A stretch of DNA of 64,000 nt from Cryobacterium sp. Y11 (GCF_002929535.1 NZ_PJJO01000058.1:229733-293732); one strand, 5' to 3'; counted from the first letter of the stretch, positions 1 through 10,161 are shown. Translations and numbers: made by a program. The notes: a model not told the origin generated them from the letters alone.

Positions 1-152
1 GAATCAACATCGAGATGATCTCGACCAGTGAGATTCGCATCTCGGTCGTCACCCGGGCCGACACCATCAACGAAGCCCTCCGCGTGGTGCACACCGCGTT
101 CGGGCTCGACGGAGAGGCCGAAGCCGTCGTGCACGGCGGCTCCGGCCGCTAG
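1..152 (+). CDS. lysC: Aspartate kinase, C-terminal end (partial)
   Basis: The open frame enters from the left edge (codons in phase from base 3) and ends at TAG 150-152. The visible 49 residues read as the final ACT-domain strand and helix of aspartokinase: an EMISTSEIRISVV-type segment, then a run ending in HTAFGLDG. The family phosphorylates aspartate, the first step to lysine, threonine and methionine, and this ACT domain binds feedback inhibitors. The next gene, 55 bp on, is asd, the second pathway enzyme, which is the usual actinobacterial lysC-asd order. Only the tail is here, so the catalytic domain cannot be judged. Confidence 0.88.
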   Translation, partial: INIEMISTSEIRISVVTRADTINEALRVVHTAFGLDGEAEAVVHGGSGR

Positions 153-198
153 CTGGCAAATCTGCCGACTGAATCAGCCACTCCCCGAACGACGTTAG

Positions 199-1284
<1,086 letters not shown>

Positions 1285-1316
1285 CGCCCACCCCCTCATT
1301 TGGGGGCACGTCGCGT

Positions 1317-1322
1317 AGACTT
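1317..1322 (+). promoter_or_regulatory. -10 box for a leaderless transcript
   Basis: TAGACT sits 7 bases before the GTG at 1330 and there is no Shine-Dalgarno sequence, which is the layout of actinobacterial leaderless mRNAs. No convincing -35 box is visible. It supports 1330, not the in-frame TTG at 1300, as the start. Confidence 0.4.
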
Positions 1323-1329
1323 TGACTGC

Positions 1330-1767
1330 GTGAGCCGAAGTCGATTATCGGGCGTGTTGCAGCGCGTCTCCTTTGGCGTACTCGGGGTGCTGGGCCTCGT
1401 TTTTATTCCCATCACGATCGCCATTGTGCTCGCTGAACCCGGCACCAGAATTGCGCTCGCCGTCGCTGGTGGGCTCTGCGTTGCGGCCCTCGAAATCGCC
1501 TGGATTCGGGTCGGCAGCGTCGCGCATCGATCACCGACCATCACGGTACCCGTGCTGGCCGTGCCGGCACTGATCCCGGTCCGGCCCTGGCCGGCCATCA
1601 ACGGCAATCGCGGTGACGCAGAGGCCACCGCGGCGCTGTTCATCGACCTCGACGCATTCAAACGCCTGAACGACACGCACGGGCACCAGGCCGACGACCT
1701 GGAATTCGGGGCGCAGGCCGTTCTGCCTGACCCAGTGCTCACGCCCGAAACGGGGGCCCAACCGTGA
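1330..1767 (+). pseudogene. Truncated GGDEF (diguanylate cyclase-like) membrane protein
   Basis: A 145-residue frame from GTG 1330. Residues about 10-75 hold two or three hydrophobic segments. Residues about 104-127 match the start of a GGDEF domain, including the metal-binding stretch FIDLDAFKRLNDTHGHQADD. The domain then stops: the signature loop and about 120 following residues are missing, and the frame ends in unrelated sequence. The family makes cyclic di-GMP, but this copy cannot. The stop overlaps the next gene's GTG by 4 bases, so it may still be translated and couple expression of the kinase. It is most likely a deletion remnant; a functional small membrane protein is the alternative. 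Confidence 0.6.
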
Positions 1768-3389
1768 TATCACGCCGCATACAGCCAGACCGGGCGCACC
1801 AGGAACGGGTGGAACGGTCCATCTTTATTACTCAACTTCTGGTCGGATCGGCGACGCTCGTGCTGACCGCCGTCGCGGGACTGGTCGATGATCAGCTCTT
1901 TTCCCAGGAGCTGTTTCTTGCGGGAATACTGATCATCTTCGCCACCACGGCGCTGTCCGCCGCTCTACCGTGGCGACGGCTGCCGAAGGGCGCGATCGCG
2001 GTTCTACCCGTGCTCGACCTGCTCGGGCTGGTCATCGCTCGCGAGGGCGAACCGCTGCTCGGCACGACCTTTCTGCTCGTGTTTCCGGTGATCTGGCTAG
2101 CAACGCACTTCGGCGCCCGCGGAGCGGCTGGCAGCGTTGCGCTTGCCACGATTCTGCTCTGGGGCGCTGGTTGGCTGCGCGGCGTACCGATGACCGCAGA
2201 TGAAATTCCGCGGCTCGCGATTGTGCCGGTCATGCTCGCGTTCGTCGCGGCCACGACCTACACGACGACGAGGCGCGCGGCAGCGCAGTGGGTGCTGCTC
2301 ACCCAGCAGTCGGAGCTCTTTGAGGGGGCGCTGCGTCGCTCGAGACGCCAGGAGAACACGCTCGACGCGATCTTCAACACCATCGACTTCGGCGTTGTCG
2401 GCTTCGACCGCCAAGCCAAGCCCAACTTCATCAATCGCGCCCAACGCGAGATGTTCTCCCGATTCGGGGTGAAAGATGGCCAACTCTCCTCGGTCGTGGT
2501 CTATCGCGATGACCATTTCACGCCGTACGCGGAGCAGGATCGCCCGTTTCAGCGGGCCATCCGCGGCGAGAGCGTCGACCGCGCCACCGTCTGGGTGGGT
2601 GAACCTGGCCACCAGTCCGCCGTGCTCATCTCCGCCACTCCCATCCTCGACGAGAACGAGAACTACGACGGCGGCGTTATGGTGGCCCGCGACGTGACCG
2701 CCGAGTTGCGCGCGATCAAGGCTCGCGACGACCTCGTGGCATCCGTGTCGCACGAACTGCGCACCCCGCTGACCTCGATCATCGGCTATCTCGAACTCGC
2801 GCTCGACGACGAGTCCCTCGACCCGTCCACCCGGCGCATGCTCGAGGTCGCGTCCAAGAATTCCGACCGGCTGCTGGCCCTGGTAGCCGACTTGCTGACC
2901 ACCGCGTCCCAGCACGAGCTCGAGATCGTTCGGGGTTCCTGCGATCTGTCGGTGATCGTGACCGACGCAATCGAATCGCTGCGTGTGGTCGCGGCTGAAC
3001 GGGACATCCGTTTCATCGTGTCTGCACGTGCACCGGTGCACCTTGAAGCGGATGCCCTCCGCTTGCGTCAGGTGATCGACAACTTGTTTTCGAATGCGAT
3101 CAAGTACAACAACCATTCGGGAAGTATTACCGTGAGCCTGATCGAGGGCGCTACCGAGGTTGAACTGCGAGTCACAGACACCGGCCGCGGAATGACGCCG
3201 GGGGAGCAGATCAAACTGTTCGACCGGTTCTACCGGGCGGATTCGGTGCGCGGTTCGAGCGTTCACGGCACCGGGCTCGGGCTCAGAATCAGTCGCGACA
3301 TTTGCCGCCAACACGGCGGCGACCTGCGGCTCGAATCGGCTTCGGGCCGGGGCGTTACGGCCATCGCGACATTACCGCGCGCATCATGA
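1764..3389 (+). CDS. Membrane sensor histidine kinase with PAS domain
   Basis: 541 residues. Residues about 20-170 contain roughly six hydrophobic segments with short loops; a PAS-like region follows at about 195-310 (LDAIFNTIDFGVVGFD onward). The HisKA box is at about 320-385 with phospho-acceptor His330 in SVSHELRTPL, and the ATPase lobe ends the protein with N box (LFSNAIKYNN), G1 (DTGRGM) and G2 (GTGLGLRIS). All catalytic motifs are intact. It starts at a GTG overlapping the truncated GGDEF frame by 4 bp and is followed 22 bp on by another membrane GGDEF-type gene. The OmpR-type regulator at 5083-5961, on the opposite strand, is the obvious partner by proximity. The signal sensed is unknown. 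Confidence 0.88.
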   Translation: MISRRIQPDRAHQERVERSIFITQLLVGSATLVLTAVAGLVDDQLFSQELFLAGILIIFATTALSAALPWRRLPKGAIAVLPVLDLLGLVIAREGEPLLGTTFLLVFPVIWLATHFGARGAAGSVALATILLWGAGWLRGVPMTADEIPRLAIVPVMLAFVAATTYTTTRRAAAQWVLLTQQSELFEGALRRSRRQENTLDAIFNTIDFGVVGFDRQAKPNFINRAQREMFSRFGVKDGQLSSVVVYRDDHFTPYAEQDRPFQRAIRGESVDRATVWVGEPGHQSAVLISATPILDENENYDGGVMVARDVTAELRAIKARDDLVASVSHELRTPLTSIIGYLELALDDESLDPSTRRMLEVASKNSDRLLALVADLLTTASQHELEIVRGSCDLSVIVTDAIESLRVVAAERDIRFIVSARAPVHLEADALRLRQVIDNLFSNAIKYNNHSGSITVSLIEGATEVELRVTDTGRGMTPGEQIKLFDRFYRADSVRGSSVHGTGLGLRISRDICRQHGGDLRLESASGRGVTAIATLPRAS

Positions 3390-3411
3390 ACGGCAACACG
3401 GGGGTAAGCCC

Positions 3412-4569
3412 ATGAATTTGGACACGCACACACTGCTGGTACTCAACGGCATCGTTGTGGCACTATGTGGGGTCTCGTTCATCGTGAACACCGCGTTCAA
3501 TCACGACGATTCCGTCGGCCGAATCTGGAGCATTGCCTTCATCGCGGCGATGGCGGTGACCATTGCGCACGGAGCTTCGGCCGGCGGGCAGACCCTGTGG
3601 TGGGCCGTCGTGTTCGCCAATGTGGCGTTGACTATCAGCGTCGGTTCGGTGTGGGCAGGGCTGCGTCACTACAACGGTCGCAGGCGCGCATTCTGGATGA
3701 TCGTGGCCGTAGCAGCCATCGTGCTCGCGGCCACTCTGCTGCACGGAGCGCCGGCCGACCGCTGGGCTGGCACGGTCGAGTTGTGTTTGGGCATTGCGCT
3801 GCTGGCCACGCTCGGTGCCTGGGAAGCGATGCGCGGCCGGCTGCGCCGCAACCCGTGCGGCCGCATTTTGGCCTTCGTGCTCTGGATTGCGGCGCTTGCT
3901 GCGATGGGCAGGGCCGTGGCCTTCGCCCTCGATGGCACGACTTTTTTAAACTACTTCGGCACCGCCAACCTCACAGCGCTGAGCATCTGTCTGGTGGTTC
4001 CGCTAACCATCGCCGGGTCGGTATTGCGCGCGCAACAAGCGCAGGGGAGTGCCGTCGGCGACCAGACCGACGGCATCCACTCGGCAGCCGGAGTGCTCTC
4101 GGCCAGCGCGTTTCTGCAGGCGGCCGCCGACCACCTCGCTCGTGGCCACGACGCGGGAGCCGGGCTCGCGCTGATCGGCGCCGACATTGACAACCTGCCC
4201 GAGATCAATATCGCGTTCGGGCGGGTGGCCGGCGACGAGGCTATCGCCCGGTTCGCGAAGGATCTGCGCGCGGGCGCACCGGTGCTGTCGATCATCGGCC
4301 ACCGGGCGAGCGGGCGGTTTCTCGTGCTGGCCGGCGTGGAATCGGCCGCCGAAGCACGCACACTGGCCGAACGCATTCGAACCACGCTCGTCGACGCGCC
4401 GCTGCAGCAGACCGCGCTGATTCGACTGACAGCGAGTTTCGGCATCGCAGACACCTTCGAGCGAGGCTACGACCTGACGGCGCTCGGCAGTGCGGTCAAT
4501 GACGCCATTGCCGAGGTTCGTGGCCGTGGTGGCAACGACATTGCCGTGCACGCCTCGACCGGATCTTGA
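3412..4569 (+). CDS. Membrane protein with degenerate GGDEF domain
   Basis: 385 residues. Residues about 5-205 form around six hydrophobic helices, and about 225-380 align to a GGDEF domain: GADIDNLPEINIAFGRVAGDEA corresponds to the metal and base-binding start and LTASFGIAD to the end. At the place of the GG(D/E)EF loop the protein reads GHRASGRF, so the catalytic signature is lost and cyclase activity is not expected. Proteins of this kind often act as GTP or c-di-GMP sensors or as scaffolds. It lies 22 bp after the sensor kinase and shares its hydrophobic-plus-GGDEF design with the truncated frame at 1330, suggesting an old duplication. Confidence 0.7.
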   Translation: MNLDTHTLLVLNGIVVALCGVSFIVNTAFNHDDSVGRIWSIAFIAAMAVTIAHGASAGGQTLWWAVVFANVALTISVGSVWAGLRHYNGRRRAFWMIVAVAAIVLAATLLHGAPADRWAGTVELCLGIALLATLGAWEAMRGRLRRNPCGRILAFVLWIAALAAMGRAVAFALDGTTFLNYFGTANLTALSICLVVPLTIAGSVLRAQQAQGSAVGDQTDGIHSAAGVLSASAFLQAAADHLARGHDAGAGLALIGADIDNLPEINIAFGRVAGDEAIARFAKDLRAGAPVLSIIGHRASGRFLVLAGVESAAEARTLAERIRTTLVDAPLQQTALIRLTASFGIADTFERGYDLTALGSAVNDAIAEVRGRGGNDIAVHASTGS

Positions 4570-4674
4570 TCAAATCTTGACGAGAAACCGGCTCACATCA
4601 CTCCCATAATGGGGGCCAATCTGTCAGAGTTGACGCGTGAGATTCCGCTATCCTGACGCCGCCCCGACCAGCGG

Positions 4675-5037
4675 ATGCCCAGCATGAGCCCGCTCGTCGA
4701 CCCAGCTCCGCTGCACATTCTGTTCAGCCAGCTCGGGGGTGATCGGGCTGTTTGTAATCGCTTTGTCAACGACTTCATTGCCCTCTGGCAGGCCCGCACG
4801 CAGCGGCTTCGGGCGGCGCTGGCCACGGCCGATGTCGACGAGGCCGACGTCGTGCTGCTGAGCATCTGTGCAAGCAGTAACATGCTCGGCGCGGTTCGCC
4901 TGGAGCGCACCGCGTTTGCGGTGCACAGCGCTTTGAAGAATAACGATCTGTCCGGGTGTGCATTGCAGCTGCCGGGGCTGAGTGAGGTCGGTAACGACAC
5001 CTGCCTTGCATTGTCGCAGCACATCGCTCGGGGGTAG
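4675..5037 (+). CDS. Hpt-like phosphotransfer domain protein lacking the histidine
   Basis: 120 residues, all helical in character and the size of a stand-alone Hpt domain. The segment ASSNMLGAVRLE (66-77) resembles the GSSANLGA...L part of Hpt proteins, but the position of the phosphorylated histidine (normally HTLKG) is occupied by Leu62 in LLSICASS. If the alignment is right the protein cannot relay phosphate and could act as a decoy or regulator. It sits between the sensor kinase operon and a convergent response regulator, so a role in the same circuit is likely. The start could also be the ATG at 4684. Family assignment is moderate because only the helix pattern and one motif support it. 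Confidence 0.5.
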   Translation: MPSMSPLVDPAPLHILFSQLGGDRAVCNRFVNDFIALWQARTQRLRAALATADVDEADVVLLSICASSNMLGAVRLERTAFAVHSALKNNDLSGCALQLPGLSEVGNDTCLALSQHIARG

Positions 5038-5082
5038 GGGCTAGCCGCTTCGGTCTAAACCCTGAGCTCGAGGCAGGTACGG

Positions 5083-5961
5083 CTACGCCAGATCGCCCGG
5101 CTGGCCAGCGGCGAGTCGGTAGCCAACGCCGCGCACGGTTTCCAGCCAGCGCGGACTTGTGCTGCTGTCGCCGAGCTTGCGCCGCAGGTTACCCATGTGC
5201 ACCTCGACCGCTCGCCGATCGGCCCCGTCGACCGGGTACGCGCTGGCATAGGCCTCGCCGCGCAGCAGCAGGGCGAGATCGTTCTTGCTGCGCACCGTGC
5301 GCTTGGAATCCAGCAGCGCAGCGAGCAGATCGAACTCCGTGCGGGTCACATCGAGCTGGGCGCCGGCGAGCTCCACGATGCGTTCCGCGGGATTGAGCTT
5401 GAGGCCGTTGTGGCTGAACCAGGCATCGGCCGGCTGGGCGGCGGTCTCTTCGCCCGGCGGCGGCGCGGAAACGGATGCTTCCACCACTGCCTCGGGGTTC
5501 GACACCGCAGTGGTCGACTGGGGTGTGCGAGCGTCAGCCGTCTCGACGACGGGGGATGCAACATCCGTTCTGACGGACTGTCGCGGGCGTCGCAGCATCG
5601 CCTCGATGCGGGCGCGCAGCTCGCGGGGGCGAAACGGCTTGGTGAGGTAGTCGTCTGCACCGGCGTCGAGGCCTTGAAGTGTGTCAATTTCGTCGTTGCG
5701 GGCGGTGAGCATGACGAGGTAGGTGGGGCTGAAGGCGCGAATGCGTCTGGCGGTTTCGAAGCCGTCGATGCCGGGCATACTCACGTCGAGGGTCGTCACG
5801 ATCGGGTCGTTGGCGCGCACCGCAGCGATACCGTCGAGTCCGTTGCACGTGGGGATCGTCTCAAAGCCGGCCTGCGTCAGTACGGCCTCGAGCAGAGCGC
5901 GAATATCGGCGTCATCTTCAATGATGACGGCGACGCGACGGTCGGTGTTTTCAAACCCCAT
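5083..5961 (-). CDS. OmpR/PhoB-type response regulator
   Basis: 292 residues. The receiver domain spans about 8-125 with acidic pair ED (15-16), phospho-acceptor Asp59 in TLDVSMPG and the lysine in DDYLTKPF. A winged-helix DNA-binding domain occupies about 195-290 (VTRTEFDLLAALLDS; VEVHMGNLRRKLGD; VRGVGYRLA). Between them is an unusually long, Ala/Thr/Pro-rich linker of about 60 residues; most relatives have 10-25. It is convergent with the sensor kinase cluster ending at 5037. The ATG is at 5959-5961, and the upstream 76 bp are shared with the mqo promoter, so the two may be co-regulated. Confidence 0.9.
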   Translation of the reverse strand: MGFENTDRRVAVIIEDDADIRALLEAVLTQAGFETIPTCNGLDGIAAVRANDPIVTTLDVSMPGIDGFETARRIRAFSPTYLVMLTARNDEIDTLQGLDAGADDYLTKPFRPRELRARIEAMLRRPRQSVRTDVASPVVETADARTPQSTTAVSNPEAVVEASVSAPPPGEETAAQPADAWFSHNGLKLNPAERIVELAGAQLDVTRTEFDLLAALLDSKRTVRSKNDLALLLRGEAYASAYPVDGADRRAVEVHMGNLRRKLGDSSTSPRWLETVRGVGYRLAAGQPGDLA

Positions 5962-6024
5962 AACTTAAGTATCCCCTATTCGGGGGACTAGTTGGCGGCG
6001 GTCAGGGTCATCCACCGGCAGCGA

Positions 6025-6040
6025 TACACTCGAAAGTGTG
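6025..6040 (+). promoter_or_regulatory. -10 box and start-site hairpin of mqo
   Basis: TACACT at 6025-6030 ends 7 bases before the GTG start and no ribosome-binding site is present, so a leaderless mRNA is likely. The same bases form a small hairpin in DNA, ACACT-CGAA-AGTGT (6026-6039), that covers the start codon. No good -35 box is seen. Confidence 0.42.
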
Positions 6041-7516
6041 AATTCTCAGGGAACCGTCGACGTTGTACTCATTGGTGGTGGCATCATGAGCGCCACCCTC
6101 GGAACGCTCCTCAAGGAGCTGCAGCCCGACTGGCGCATTGAGGTCTACGAGCGCCTCGGTGAAGTGGCGCAGGAAAGCTCGAACCCGTGGAATAACGCCG
6201 GAACCGGCCACGCCGGATTGTGCGAACTCAACTACATGCCGCAGGCGCCCGACGGTTCGGTCACCGCCGACAAAGCCGTCGTGATCAACGAGCAGTTTCA
6301 GATCAGCCGTCAACTGTGGGCACATCTCGTTTCGAGTGGCGCCCTGCCGGAGCCAAATAAGTTCATCAATTCCACGCCGCATATGACCTTCGTGCACGGC
6401 AAGGCCAACGTGGAGTACTTGCGCAAACGTCACGCCGTGCTCGTCGGTCAGCCGCTGTTCGCTGGTATGGAATTCAGCGATGACGCCTCCAAGATCGGCA
6501 CCTGGACCCCGCTCTTGACCCGCAAACGTGCGGCCGGCCAGAAGATCGCCGCCACCCGCATTACGAGCGGAACCGACGTGGACTTCGGCGCTCTCACCCG
6601 GTTCATGTTCGACAACCTCAAGCAGCAAGGTGTTGGCATTCACCTGAATGAGCAGGTTGTCGGCCTGGGGCACGAAGCGGATGGCACGTGGAACCTTAAA
6701 TTGCTGCGTCAGGTCGGGCAGACCCGCAGCACGATCAACGCCCGCTTCGTCTTCGTCGGTGCCGGTGGCGGGGCTCTCGCGCTGCTGCAGCAGAGTGGAA
6801 TTCCCGAGATCAAAGGCTTCGGCGGGTTTCCGATCAGCGGCCAGTTTTTGCGCACAACCAACCCCGAGCTGGTCGCTCAGCACCAGGCGAAGGTGTACGG
6901 CAAGGCGGCCAAGGGCGCGCCGCCCATGTCGGTGCCGCACCTCGATACCCGCGTGGTTGATGGCGAGATGTCGCTATTGTTCGGCCCATACGCCGGATTC
7001 AGCCCGAAGTTTTTGAAGTCGAGCACGTGGTTTGATCTGCCGTTCTCCATTCGCACGCACAACCTTGGGCCGATGCTCGCCGTAGCCAAGCACAACTTCG
7101 ACCTCATGAAATACCTGGTTGGTGAGGTGTTTGCCTCACGAGCTGCCAAGCTGAAGGCACTCCGCGAGTTCATTCCCGCCGCGGTCCCTGACGACTGGGA
7201 ACTCATCACGGCAGGCCAGCGCGTTCAGGTGATGAAGACGGATGCCAAGCTCGGCGGAGTGCTGCAGTTCGGCACCGAGGTCATCACCTCGAGCGACGGC
7301 TCGATTGCCGGGCTGCTGGGCGCATCGCCCGGTGCCTCAACGGCCGCGCCGATCATGGTTGACCTGTTGGCCCGCTGCTTCCCCGACCGCATTGACGGCT
7401 GGAAGCCGCGCATCCGCGCCATGATCCCCAGCTACGGCACCCGTTTGTCAGACGACCCCGCAGCCGCTGCTGCATCGCTCGCCGCGACCGCCGAGGTGCT
7501 GCACCTCAGTAACTAG
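6038..7516 (+). CDS. mqo: Malate:quinone oxidoreductase
   Basis: 492 residues, the normal length for Mqo. It oxidises malate to oxaloacetate and passes electrons to the quinone pool; the protein is FAD-dependent and peripheral to the membrane. The FAD-binding GGGIMSATLGTLL is at residues about 9-21, followed by the family signature SNPWNNAGTGHAGLCELNY (near 50-68). Later conserved blocks include FVGAGGGALALLQQSGIPE and GTEVITSSDGSIAGLLGASPGAST. It stands alone, divergent from the response regulator. In Corynebacterineae and Microbacteriaceae this enzyme often replaces or works with soluble malate dehydrogenase. Confidence 0.96.
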   Translation: MNSQGTVDVVLIGGGIMSATLGTLLKELQPDWRIEVYERLGEVAQESSNPWNNAGTGHAGLCELNYMPQAPDGSVTADKAVVINEQFQISRQLWAHLVSSGALPEPNKFINSTPHMTFVHGKANVEYLRKRHAVLVGQPLFAGMEFSDDASKIGTWTPLLTRKRAAGQKIAATRITSGTDVDFGALTRFMFDNLKQQGVGIHLNEQVVGLGHEADGTWNLKLLRQVGQTRSTINARFVFVGAGGGALALLQQSGIPEIKGFGGFPISGQFLRTTNPELVAQHQAKVYGKAAKGAPPMSVPHLDTRVVDGEMSLLFGPYAGFSPKFLKSSTWFDLPFSIRTHNLGPMLAVAKHNFDLMKYLVGEVFASRAAKLKALREFIPAAVPDDWELITAGQRVQVMKTDAKLGGVLQFGTEVITSSDGSIAGLLGASPGASTAAPIMVDLLARCFPDRIDGWKPRIRAMIPSYGTRLSDDPAAAAASLAATAEVLHLSN

Positions 7517-7867
7517 CCTCCCGCGCTTATCGGTGACTCGCGCTTCACAATCCCGGGTCGAAAGGTCTCCGAGCCGGTTCTGACGACGGTCGCCGGCGGC
7601 GTAACTCCGGCCAGTGCCGACACCTAAAAGCGCGCCGCTGGTGCCCACTGTGCGCGCACATGGCGTGTGCTAGTTTTTAACAATGGACAATGTCGAAGAC
7701 CGCTTGGGTATGTTCGATTTGTACTGTGTGCACTGAACAGCGATGGGGCGTTGCCGCGGATGCCCTCGTCGAGCTAGCCGGCTAATGCGAATTCAGAGAA
7801 GCACTCCGCCTCGGGCGCCTCTGCTCCGCGCACGGAACGGCGATGTCGATCACCGATTACTGACCCC
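7517..7867. other. Intergenic region, no convincing gene
   Basis: About 350 bases with no supported gene. A 17-codon frame opens at ATG 7683 (MDNVEDRLGMFDLYCVH) behind an AT-rich stretch (TAGTTTTTAACA), which could be a leader peptide or chance. No clear terminator for mqo was found. Confidence 0.4.
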
Positions 7868-10087
7868 ATGACAGAGAGCCGAAATTCTATGCACGGAATC
7901 GTCATCCATTCGGATGGTCAGCCGGCCGCCGGCATCGCCGTCTCTACCGGAGCGATCGTCACCACGACAGGCGTGGACGGACGGTTCACCCTTCCGCGCC
8001 AGGATGAATGGGGCAACTTCATCACCATCAGCCGGCCGCGCGGATACACCGCAGCGCCCTGGTGGCTGCCCGTCACCGCCGACGACACAACCGAATACCG
8101 ATTCGTACTGCTGACGGAGGAACAACCCCTCCCGTATGAGTTTCTCCACGTTACTGACACCCACACGACGACGCAGGCCGTCGTCGACGCCGGGTGGTAC
8201 GACACCGCACTCTATTCCGAAGGTAGCCTCCCCGCGCAGATCACCGGCTTTTTCGACCGGCTGCACGAGCTCGCCCCCGACGCGCGCCGCATCATGATCA
8301 CGGGCGACCTCGTCGACCACGGCTTCGCCGAAGAATTCGAAGCCTACATCGCGACCCTGGCTACCAGCCCGATCCCGGTCGATGTCATTCCCGGCAACCA
8401 TGACCACATGAACGGCACCCACCAGAGCATCATCAGCCGCAACAACTACTTCACCCACGACGGCGACCCGACGCTGTACGAGGCCTACCTTGGACCACGG
8501 TGGTACAGCTTCGACGTCGCTGGTCTCCATGTGGTCGCCATGGACTGGCACTCCCACGAAATCGGCATCGACCACGCGACGCAGAACGCGTGGGTCCGCG
8601 CCGACCTCGCGCAGCTCGACCCGGGAGCTCCGTACATTCTGCTCTTCCACGACCAGCCGAGCGGCTCCATCGTTGACGAACTGCCCTGGCAGCCCGTTGC
8701 AGCGTTTTCCGGGCACTGGCATACCAGCCGGGTCGTCGATGTCAACGGCACCCTCCACGTCAACAGCCCGCCCACGTTCTTCGGTGGTCTCGACTACAGC
8801 CCTCCCGCTTTCCGCCACGTCACATGGGACGGTAGCAGCATCACCCTGCGCACCGAGACGTATTCGGACAGGCAGTCGCCAGCGCAGCTCGGAGACGTTG
8901 GAACCTCGACCTATGCGCCCACCCCGGTCAGCTCGACCAGCGACGCAGTGCTGTGGCAGGCCAGCATGGCGAGTGCCGGACATCGCCAATCCGCGGCGGT
9001 CGAAAACGGCGTCGTGTTCGTCGGCGGCCAGGTCGAAGACCGCCCCGCCGGCACCGTCGAAGCATTCGACGTGGCTACAGGGCGCCTCCTTTGGCGCAGC
9101 GTCACCCGTTCAGCGGTCAAGACGACCCCGGCCCCCGCGGGTGATGTCGTCATCGCCGTCGAAGTCTCCGGCGACCTCATTGCCCTCGACTCGGCCACCG
9201 GCGAGACCAGCTGGCGGCAGGCATCCAGGGACCCGCTTCGCCGCTTTGCGTGGGGTGCACCCACCGTCTCCGATGGAATTATCTACGTCGGTGACCAGTC
9301 TGACCTCCGCGCCATCGACGTTCAAACCGGGCAGACGCTGTGGCATCGTACGGATCTCTCCCCGCACCACAACCTGGTCAACCATGCCGCGCCGCTCATC
9401 GTCGGTGACCTTCTCATTATGGGATTCTGGCCAACCCCCACCGATCCGATCGGCCTCGATATCAGAACCGGCAAATCCGTGTGGGAACGATCCGACCTCG
9501 ACACCACGGACACCTTCGAAGCGCTCAAAAAGCTGTTGATCATAGGAACCGCGGCCTACGACAGTGATCGCGACACCATCCTCATGCCAGCGCACGGGCA
9601 GACCTCCGCTCTCGACCGCGCCACCGGGCGCAACAGGTGGACCGCAGACCACGACGGTGGATTCAGCCCGGCCACACCGCTCGTCACGCCTGCCGGGTAC
9701 CTTGTAACCGTCACCGGCCACGGAATCCGCATGCTCGACCCCGACACCGGGGCAACCATCTGGGACACCCCTGTCACCGGCGACGCACCGTTCCCCATGG
9801 GCTCCTATAAGAAGGCGGCACACCCGGTCATAGCCCCGCCAATCCTCGTCGAGGATCATCTTCTTCTGCCCGGTCTCGACGGCACAATCCGCAGCTATAC
9901 CCTCGATGGTATCGAGCGCGAACGAACCCAACTCGCGTCACCGATCGCCGCAGCCCTTACGCGCGCCGGGGATAAGATCATTGCCGTTGGCACCGACGGG
10001 GTCGTGCTTGCCCTCGATATCGCCCGTCTCGCGCCGGCTGCGAAGGGCGCGCAGTCCGATCTGCAGTCCGACGTCGGCAACCGCTGA
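7868..10087 (+). CDS. Calcineurin-like phosphoesterase fused to a PQQ-type beta-propeller
   Basis: 739 residues. Residues about 8-85 match the beta-sandwich that precedes some calcineurin-like phosphoesterases (GRFTLP signature). Residues about 90-330 carry the full metal-binding set: TDTH, GDLVDHG, GNHDHMNG, FHDQP and SGHWH. From about 355 to 730 there are WQA/LWR-type repeats with AxDxxTGxxxW spacing, characteristic of PQQ-like propellers (FDVATGRLLWR; IDVQTGQTLWH; LDPDTGATIW). There is no signal peptide, so the propeller is probably a protein or ligand platform rather than a periplasmic quinoprotein. It is convergent with a sugar or glycerol-phosphate-type ABC operon, which may hint at a phosphodiester substrate. 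The exact substrate is unknown. Confidence 0.82.
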   Translation: MTESRNSMHGIVIHSDGQPAAGIAVSTGAIVTTTGVDGRFTLPRQDEWGNFITISRPRGYTAAPWWLPVTADDTTEYRFVLLTEEQPLPYEFLHVTDTHTTTQAVVDAGWYDTALYSEGSLPAQITGFFDRLHELAPDARRIMITGDLVDHGFAEEFEAYIATLATSPIPVDVIPGNHDHMNGTHQSIISRNNYFTHDGDPTLYEAYLGPRWYSFDVAGLHVVAMDWHSHEIGIDHATQNAWVRADLAQLDPGAPYILLFHDQPSGSIVDELPWQPVAAFSGHWHTSRVVDVNGTLHVNSPPTFFGGLDYSPPAFRHVTWDGSSITLRTETYSDRQSPAQLGDVGTSTYAPTPVSSTSDAVLWQASMASAGHRQSAAVENGVVFVGGQVEDRPAGTVEAFDVATGRLLWRSVTRSAVKTTPAPAGDVVIAVEVSGDLIALDSATGETSWRQASRDPLRRFAWGAPTVSDGIIYVGDQSDLRAIDVQTGQTLWHRTDLSPHHNLVNHAAPLIVGDLLIMGFWPTPTDPIGLDIRTGKSVWERSDLDTTDTFEALKKLLIIGTAAYDSDRDTILMPAHGQTSALDRATGRNRWTADHDGGFSPATPLVTPAGYLVTVTGHGIRMLDPDTGATIWDTPVTGDAPFPMGSYKKAAHPVIAPPILVEDHLLLPGLDGTIRSYTLDGIERERTQLASPIAAALTRAGDKIIAVGTDGVVLALDIARLAPAAKGAQSDLQSDVGNR

Positions 10088-10128
10088 GCCATCAATCTGC
10101 ACGACGGACGTACCGGCTCGCCGGGCCA

Positions 10129-10161
10129 GCGCGATCTGGGGCAGAGTGCCCCAGATCGCGC
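10129..10161. terminator. Perfect 15-bp stem hairpin after the phosphoesterase
   Basis: GCGCGATCTGGGGCA (10129-10143) and its exact complement at 10147-10161 with a 3-base loop, 42 bp past the stop codon. It is very stable, with no U tract. It could be an actinobacterial I-shaped terminator or an mRNA-stabilising hairpin. Confidence 0.55.
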
